From Salinivirga cyanobacteriivorans (lineage in GTDB: Bacteria > Bacteroidota > Bacteroidia > Bacteroidales > Salinivirgaceae): DNA of 64,000 nucleotides. The translations under genes were made by a program, and so were the position numbers. Within the stretch, counting starts at the first letter, position 1; every line of letters starts with the position of its first letter. Below are positions 60,401 through 64,000 of this stretch, piece after piece. A model generated the notes under the pieces. The model did not search any database. It saw only the letters and a list, made by a program, of their open reading frames with translations, and was not told the DNA's origin. The stretch spans positions 2,599,501 through 2,663,500 of the forward strand of contig NZ_CP013118.1 in NCBI RefSeq assembly GCF_001443605.1, written 5' to 3'.

Positions 60401-62060
60401 AGTTGTTGGCGTCATCGCTACCGTAGTTGTACCATGTCTCAAATGTAACGATTTCATTAGCTTTGACGCTAAGGTCAATACCCGGAAAGATCATCCAGTC
60501 TTCCTCAGTTTCACCCGAGCCAAAACCATTCATAGCAGCAGCCTGATCTCCACCATCGTGATACCATTGTTTAGTATCGCCAGACACACTATAGGTGTAC
60601 ATGTCACCGAGATCAGCATCAAATGTAGCTGAATAGGGTATTGTCGCCATTGGGCGTTCTACAATAAGCGTTCCACTCACGTTTGTAGTACCATCCCAGG
60701 CGCCACCGCCACCAGAATTGTAACCACCGTAATAGTAGTCACCACCATTAAGCTGGAACCGTGATGCATAAAAGAAGTCCCCGACAGGTACTTCTGCTCC
60801 AAGATCAGCCATATATTCATCGTTATCTCCATCGTCTGTATTATATGTAGCAGGAACCCAGTTGGTCCATGTACTTGGGTCGGTATCCTCTGTGCTGTAA
60901 CCAAGCCATGCTTCTATACCTGCGCCCTGGCCAGCGGCATCCGTTACACCAGCTTTATACACCTGGGCATACACATTATATTCTTCACCCTGGGTTATTG
61001 TTCCAGCATCAGGCCATTGAAGGTTTGCCCAATCGATTGTGCCCTCAAGTGTGGTTGCACTTGTAGCGGGCACTGTACCATCAGTTTTGAAATCGATATC
61101 AGCACCTGAGTTGGTGTACGGATAAATTTCAAAATTGTATGTGGTAGCGCCTTCCAGGTTACTGAAAGTGTAAGTGCCTACACCGCTTGCTACGTTAATG
61201 GCACCGGCACCGTCGCTTAGATCAGTATCGTCAGCTTCTTCTGTACCGTCTGCCGGAGCTGTAATAGCACCTGTGTTGGCTTTCAATAAGAAAGCATCAG
61301 CAGGCTGTGTTCCATCATTGTCAGTCCATGTCAATGTAATATTGGCTGCATCGTCTGCAGTAGCTGTAAAGTCAGCAACATGGTTGGTTGGTTCGGGGTC
61401 AGGTGTACCGCCGGTTGCGGTAATTGTGATATTGTCCATATAAATACCTTCATCAGCTGAAGTTAGTTCAACGAACTGAATTGTTATGTCTAGTGTAGTA
61501 TTTCCACTGAGAGCAATATCAGGGGTGGTAAAGGTCTCAAAATCATCACCTACACCTGCACCAAAGTCGTCTGTAACAGCAGGTAATTCTGACCCATCAT
61601 CACCTGTCCCATCAAAGTCAGCATCAATAGCGGCCGGGGCATTATAATCATCACCATCATCATTGCTTTGGATCCACATCAGATTTTGCGATGCTCCTCC
61701 GTCCAAGGAATAGGTGATTAAAACTTCATCAGATACATCCCAGTCATTTGAATTGGGCGTCAATAAATCAACTGAAAAGTTGAAAGCCGTGTTTCCAGAG
61801 ACATCAATTTGATCTAGAGTTATACTTGGATCAGTAACGGTTAGGTCTTCTGCTGCCCAATAAAAAGTTGTATTTGTTCCAACACCGACATCTGTTCTAT
61901 TAAATACATCAGTATTGCCACTTCCATCTGTTATAGAAGGAGTATAACCTGCATCAGCAGTTTCAAAGTCAACCGTTGTTTGCCCCATCGCACTCAGGGC
62001 CGGCCAAATAAAGGCTGCCAGAAGCATGAGGCTTTTCATAGTAATTGTTAATTTTCTCAT
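57489..62060 (-). CDS. Type IX-secreted multidomain protein with choice-of-anchor J repeats
   Basis: This 1523-residue exported protein has a signal peptide (to about 26), an N-terminal jelly-roll-like domain (about 27-215) and a fibronectin III-like domain (about 228-335). A linker domain follows. Four choice-of-anchor J (cleaved-adhesin) domains each carry an NEDWLI/EEDWMI core and a WEIDN/WKIDN end. Three are preceded by an Ig-like unit beginning PDAPTSSDAVS. The last 75 residues are a type IX (Por) sorting domain (LTVYPNPAQNTLFVNGF ... YIIRITNNNEVYTTRFVKE). It is probably exported across the outer membrane and attached to the surface or released. No catalytic residues were seen; binding or adhesion is likely. 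It is a single gene. Confidence 0.88.
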   Translation of the reverse strand: MRKLTITMKSLMLLAAFIWPALSAMGQTTVDFETADAGYTPSITDGSGNTDVFNRTDVGVGTNTTFYWAAEDLTVTDPSITLDQIDVSGNTAFNFSVDLLTPNSNDWDVSDEVLITYSLDGGASQNLMWIQSNDDGDDYNAPAAIDADFDGTGDDGSELPAVTDDFGAGVGDDFETFTTPDIALSGNTTLDITIQFVELTSADEGIYMDNITITATGGTPDPEPTNHVADFTATADDAANITLTWTDNDGTQPADAFLLKANTGAITAPADGTEEADDTDLSDGAGAINVASGVGTYTFSNLEGATTYNFEIYPYTNSGADIDFKTDGTVPATSATTLEGTIDWANLQWPDAGTITQGEEYNVYAQVYKAGVTDAAGQGAGIEAWLGYSTEDTDPSTWTNWVPATYNTDDGDNDEYMADLGAEVPVGDFFYASRFQLNGGDYYYGGYNSGGGGAWDGTTNVSGTLIVERPMATIPYSATFDADLGDMYTYSVSGDTKQWYHDGGDQAAAMNGFGSGETEEDWMIFPGIDLSVKANEIVTFETWYNYGSDDANNYLKLMYSTDYAGTGDPSGATWTELTYTQPGASETWAGSGDVDLSAIDGASVYIAFKYHYESGSYRFWKIDNISVAEAPVGEAPVVQNIVATPDAPTSSDAVSISADVTDADGTIASVELNWGTTSGTLDQNITMSNATDDTYVTDSDIPAQADGTTVYYEIVAEDNDANVTTTSEMMYEVFDPTSATLPYVNVFDADLGDMYTYSVVGDQGWFQDEFDGATYAKMSGYSGSAQENEDWLISPAFDFSALTDIKMQFDEAINYANVDVNTNHKVFVSTDYAGVGDPSAATWAEISVTNRATGSSWDFVTVDPISLSTYAGEASVHIGFKYTSTTSEAATWEIDSVVVEEGIAMPAPAISNVMITPDAPTSSDAVSVAADVTDADGTIDSVALVWGLAAGTPEDTVNMTLSTGDTYVADTDIPAQADGTTVYYHVVAIDNDMQETATAEMMYDVYDPVVVTLPYSNDFADGTFGDLTTYSVVGDQVWEVAAYGNPEPGAKVTGYDGGNYTNEDWMITPAIDMSAVTAAKMVFDEAINYANIINDEQEVMVSTDYSGSGDPSAATWIEVPVSGRSAGDNWDFVTVNEIDLTAYAGEASVHVAFKYTSTDSEGATWEIDNILIEEGQALVAPVIENITLTPEQPTSSDAVSVSATITDGDGTIDAATLHWGTDVFYGNTINMSVSSGDTYVTDSDIPAQEDGTMIFYKIVATDNDANETSSDDLAYWAFDPYAGTLPFYEPFYYDLSVMEAVSAVGDQTWNHDSYGYAKMSGYSGGAVENEDWLITPSLDLSAVEGATFVYDEAINYGGTIDDEQEVMISTDYDGAGDPSTATWAELTITNRPAGDSWDFVTVDEVDLADYVGEANVYIAFAYTSTTSNAATWEVDNISVSAADGIIFNSPQDLTVYPNPAQNTLFVNGFNGDAQVDIISMDGKVVMNKQIESNRVDVASLNEGLYIIRITNNNEVYTTRFVKE

Positions 62061-62161
62061 AAGTAATTAATTTGGTTTTACATTAAATATTGTGTTTTTG
62101 AGATTACAAGTAAAGCCACTTATCTTAACCGAATATTAAATCGGGCTTAAGAAAAGGGCAA

Positions 62162-62665
62162 TTAAGGTTTCTTTTTGAGATTAATAAATTGATATTCCAT
62201 ATTGGTTTTCTCGTCGGTTAATGTGTTGCTTTCATAGGTTGTTTGCCAGTGTTTCGGATTATAAAAATCCAGGTATGTATCACACTCAAAGCGATCTTTG
62301 ATTCGTGTCAGGTAAAGGTACCGGGCTTTGGGGTAAAAGATACGGTAAATTTCTGCTCCGCCAATTATAAAAATTTTATCGTGGTTTTTTGCTATATTCT
62401 GCAATTCTTCCGGATCATGAATCACGGTTGCTCCTGCTGCATTAAAATTGGAATTCCGGGTCAGTACAACGTTTTTCCGGTTAGGAAGGGGTTTTTTGGG
62501 CAACGATTCCCATGTTTTTCTACCCATCACAATGGTATGTCCGGTAGTAAGTGCTTTAAATCGCTTCAGGTCGGCAGAAATATGCCATGGCAAATTATTG
62601 TCTTCGCCTATTCCATCTGCCTGGTCGGCTGCTACGATCATGGCTATTTCTGCTTTTTGTTTCAT
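62162..62665 (-). CDS. folA: Dihydrofolate reductase
   Basis: DHFR reduces dihydrofolate to tetrahydrofolate with NADPH. The 167-residue protein has [26 protein letters not shown] (catalytic Asp in the ISADLKRF segment), [13 protein letters not shown], and [15 protein letters not shown]. It overlaps the thyA stop by four bases (ATGA on the minus strand), so it is the second gene of a thyA-folA operon. This ordering is common, because ThyA consumes the folate that DHFR regenerates. The start at 62665 is fixed by the overlap. Confidence 0.95.
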   Translation of the reverse strand: MKQKAEIAMIVAADQADGIGEDNNLPWHISADLKRFKALTTGHTIVMGRKTWESLPKKPLPNRKNVVLTRNSNFNAAGATVIHDPEELQNIAKNHDKIFIIGGAEIYRIFYPKARYLYLTRIKDRFECDTYLDFYNPKHWQTTYESNTLTDEKTNMEYQFINLKKKP

Positions 62666-63456
62666 ACTGCGACTTTTCCTCTTATGTGTGGGTGCGCCTG
62701 ATAGTTGACCAATTCAAAATCTTCAAAAGTAAAATCAAATATATTTTTGATGTCGGGATTGATTTTCATTGTGGGTAATTGGTAGGGCTTGCGTTGTAAT
62801 TGTGTTTTGACCTGTTCTATGTGATTTAGGTAAATGTGTGCATCGCCGAATGTATGCACAAAATCACCGGGTTCATACCCGGTCACCTGGGCCACCATGA
62901 GAGTAAGCAGAGCGTAAGATGCGATATTGAATGGCACACCCAGAAAAAGATCGGCGCTGCGCTGGTACAACTGGCAGCTTAATTTGCCATTGGCCACGTA
63001 AAACTGAAACAGGATGTGGCAGGGTGGCAAAGCCATTTGATCGATTTGCCCCACGTTCCAGGCTGATACCAGATGGCGGCGCGAATCAGGGTTGCTTTTC
63101 AGGTTTTCTATCAATTGCTTAATCTGGTCAATATGCCTACCATCGGGTGTGGGCCACGATCGCCACTGGTAACCGTATATGGGGCCGAGATCTCCGTTTT
63201 CATCGGCCCATTCGTTCCAAATGCGTACTTTATTTTCTTTTAAATATTGAATGTTTGTCGATCCCTGCAGGAACCAAAGCAGTTCGTGAATGATAGAGCG
63301 TAAATGCAGCTTTTTGGTTGTCACTGCCGGAAAACCTTCTGCCAGATTTACACGGAACTGGTGACCAAAAATCGACAATGTGCCGGTTCCGGTACGGTCT
63401 GGTTTTTCAATTCCGTTATCAAGCACGTGCTGCAATAGATTCAGGTAGGGACGCAT
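62662..63456 (-). CDS. thyA: Thymidylate synthase
   Basis: ThyA methylates dUMP to dTMP using methylene-tetrahydrofolate. The 264 residues equal the E. coli length. The active-site Cys is in [14 protein letters not shown] (near residue 146), followed by [20 protein letters not shown] and [14 protein letters not shown]. The N-terminal [18 protein letters not shown] contains the phosphate-binding Arg. It is directly coupled to folA. Expression is probably monocistronic from upstream; no promoter is clear. Confidence 0.97.
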   Translation of the reverse strand: MRPYLNLLQHVLDNGIEKPDRTGTGTLSIFGHQFRVNLAEGFPAVTTKKLHLRSIIHELLWFLQGSTNIQYLKENKVRIWNEWADENGDLGPIYGYQWRSWPTPDGRHIDQIKQLIENLKSNPDSRRHLVSAWNVGQIDQMALPPCHILFQFYVANGKLSCQLYQRSADLFLGVPFNIASYALLTLMVAQVTGYEPGDFVHTFGDAHIYLNHIEQVKTQLQRKPYQLPTMKINPDIKNIFDFTFEDFELVNYQAHPHIRGKVAV

Positions 63457-63552
63457 ACGCTAAATTTTAAGAAAATGGGCATCTAAGTTAATAAAAACAT
63501 TGGTATAAAAAAAGTGATTTGGCTGCAGATGCGTTTTTGATTTGAGCTATTT

Positions 63553-64000
63553 TTACTTTTTCTTTCTAATAATGAGCTTACCCGGAATACTTGTTTCTTC
63601 AAGTTCGAATAGTTCAGGGTTGGCATTCAGTAATTCTATAGCTACGCGCCTGTTGAATTTGCGTCCTTCGGGAGCATCTTTGCCATTCATTTCATTGCGG
63701 GCTATGGGTGCTTTTTCTCCCATGCTGGCTGTGGCAATGCGTGATGGATTGATATTTTTTTCGGTAAGGTAGTTTTTCACGAAACGGGCTCTTTTTAAAC
63801 CTAGTTTTTTATTATACCAATCCGGTCCTTTGGCATCGGTGTGCCCGGTAAGTTTTACATTAACTGCCGTGTTTTGCTGTAAAAATGCAACCAGTTGTCC
63901 ATACGCACTCATGTCGGTCTCGAAACTGTCAAATGGCATGAAGATATTCTCAGGTATTTTCCATACATTTTCCAGTTCAATGTCTTTCATGGGCACTTCC
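63553..64000 (-). CDS. OmpA-family C-terminal domain protein (5' end outside window)
   Basis: The visible 147-149 residues form an OmpA/MotB peptidoglycan-binding domain. FMPFDSFETDMSAYGQLVAFL is the first strand-helix, LTGHTDAKGPDWYNKKLGLKRARFVKNYL holds the conserved Asp and Arg that bind meso-diaminopimelate, and the closing GRKFNRRVAIELL follows. The frame stays open to the window edge, so the N-terminus, likely with a signal peptide and other domains, lies beyond it. The GTG at 63996 and ATG at 63990 are internal. It anchors the outer membrane to the cell wall. Confidence 0.88.
   Translation of the reverse strand, partial: EVPMKDIELENVWKIPENIFMPFDSFETDMSAYGQLVAFLQQNTAVNVKLTGHTDAKGPDWYNKKLGLKRARFVKNYLTEKNINPSRIATASMGEKAPIARNEMNGKDAPEGRKFNRRVAIELLNANPELFELEETSIPGKLIIRKKK

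Noticed and set aside
1..64000. tRNA, rRNA, riboswitch or replication origin
   Set aside because: No cloverleaf, conserved rRNA segment, TPP-box (looked for before thiL), or cluster of DnaA boxes beside dnaG was recognised by eye. A covariance-model scan would be needed to exclude small RNAs.

Overview
The window is chromosomal DNA of a Bacteroidota bacterium, most likely a free-living member of the Bacteroidia or a related class. The evidence is a 1523-residue secreted protein with a type IX secretion (Por) sorting tail, Bacteroidota promoter boxes (TTTG ... TAnnTTTG), an HU-CCDC81/SPOR protein, Bacteroidota-type TolC/RND operons, RHS tips with the YDYGARFYD core, and modest GC content. No rRNA, tRNA or CRISPR array was recognised.

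Layout. 1-1948: the 3' part of an IS21-family element (istA cut by the window edge, then istB). 2372-8144: VanZ-like protein, OsmC-like protein, an overlapping rhomboid protease/hybrid histidine kinase pair, and prfC. 8346-12419: an array of six related modules between prfC and the yhbP-thiL operon. Two modules carry a small GxxExxY-family gene, and an IS701-family element with a clean TTAG target duplication splits the array. 12515-17873: yhbP-like gene, thiL, universal stress protein, a CE2/SGNH esterase lipoprotein, rbfA and a LolC/E-like permease. 18026-21799: a REP-associated tyrosine transposase (RAYT) with REP palindromes on both sides, split by a complete 2644-bp IS21-family element, then a GspF/PilC fragment cut at the REP. 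21813-26307: a closely packed minus-strand run of PAP2 phosphatase, an unknown small protein and a secreted cyclophilin, followed by two orphan RHS tips (JAB-like and metzincin-like). Each tip is followed by a small exported protein that could be its immunity partner.

26457-42738: two glycosyltransferases, a YfiR plus CHASE8-hybrid-kinase pair divergent from a short SBP_bac_5-like lipoprotein, dnaG, the SPOR protein, pheS, a sirtuin, two outer-membrane barrels, a GNAT-like protein, and pncB-pncA for NAD salvage. 42445-55604: two consecutive minus-strand RND efflux operons. Each begins with its own regulator (TetR, then GbsR/MarR) followed by TolC, adaptor and permease genes. The second ends with a PII-like small protein.

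55761-57477: a second modular array holding two identical DUF559 (PD-(D/E)XK-like) genes between GC-rich hairpin modules. Then follow the type IX cargo protein, folA-thyA, and an OmpA-family C-terminus cut by the right edge.

The most unusual content is the two arrays in which a small solo nuclease-fold gene sits inside repeated non-coding modules (GxxExxY at 8346-12419, DUF559 at 55859-57380), the IS-split REP/RAYT locus, and the orphan RHS tip cassettes. The rest is ordinary core and envelope biology. All functional calls come from reading motifs by eye; no database search was possible.
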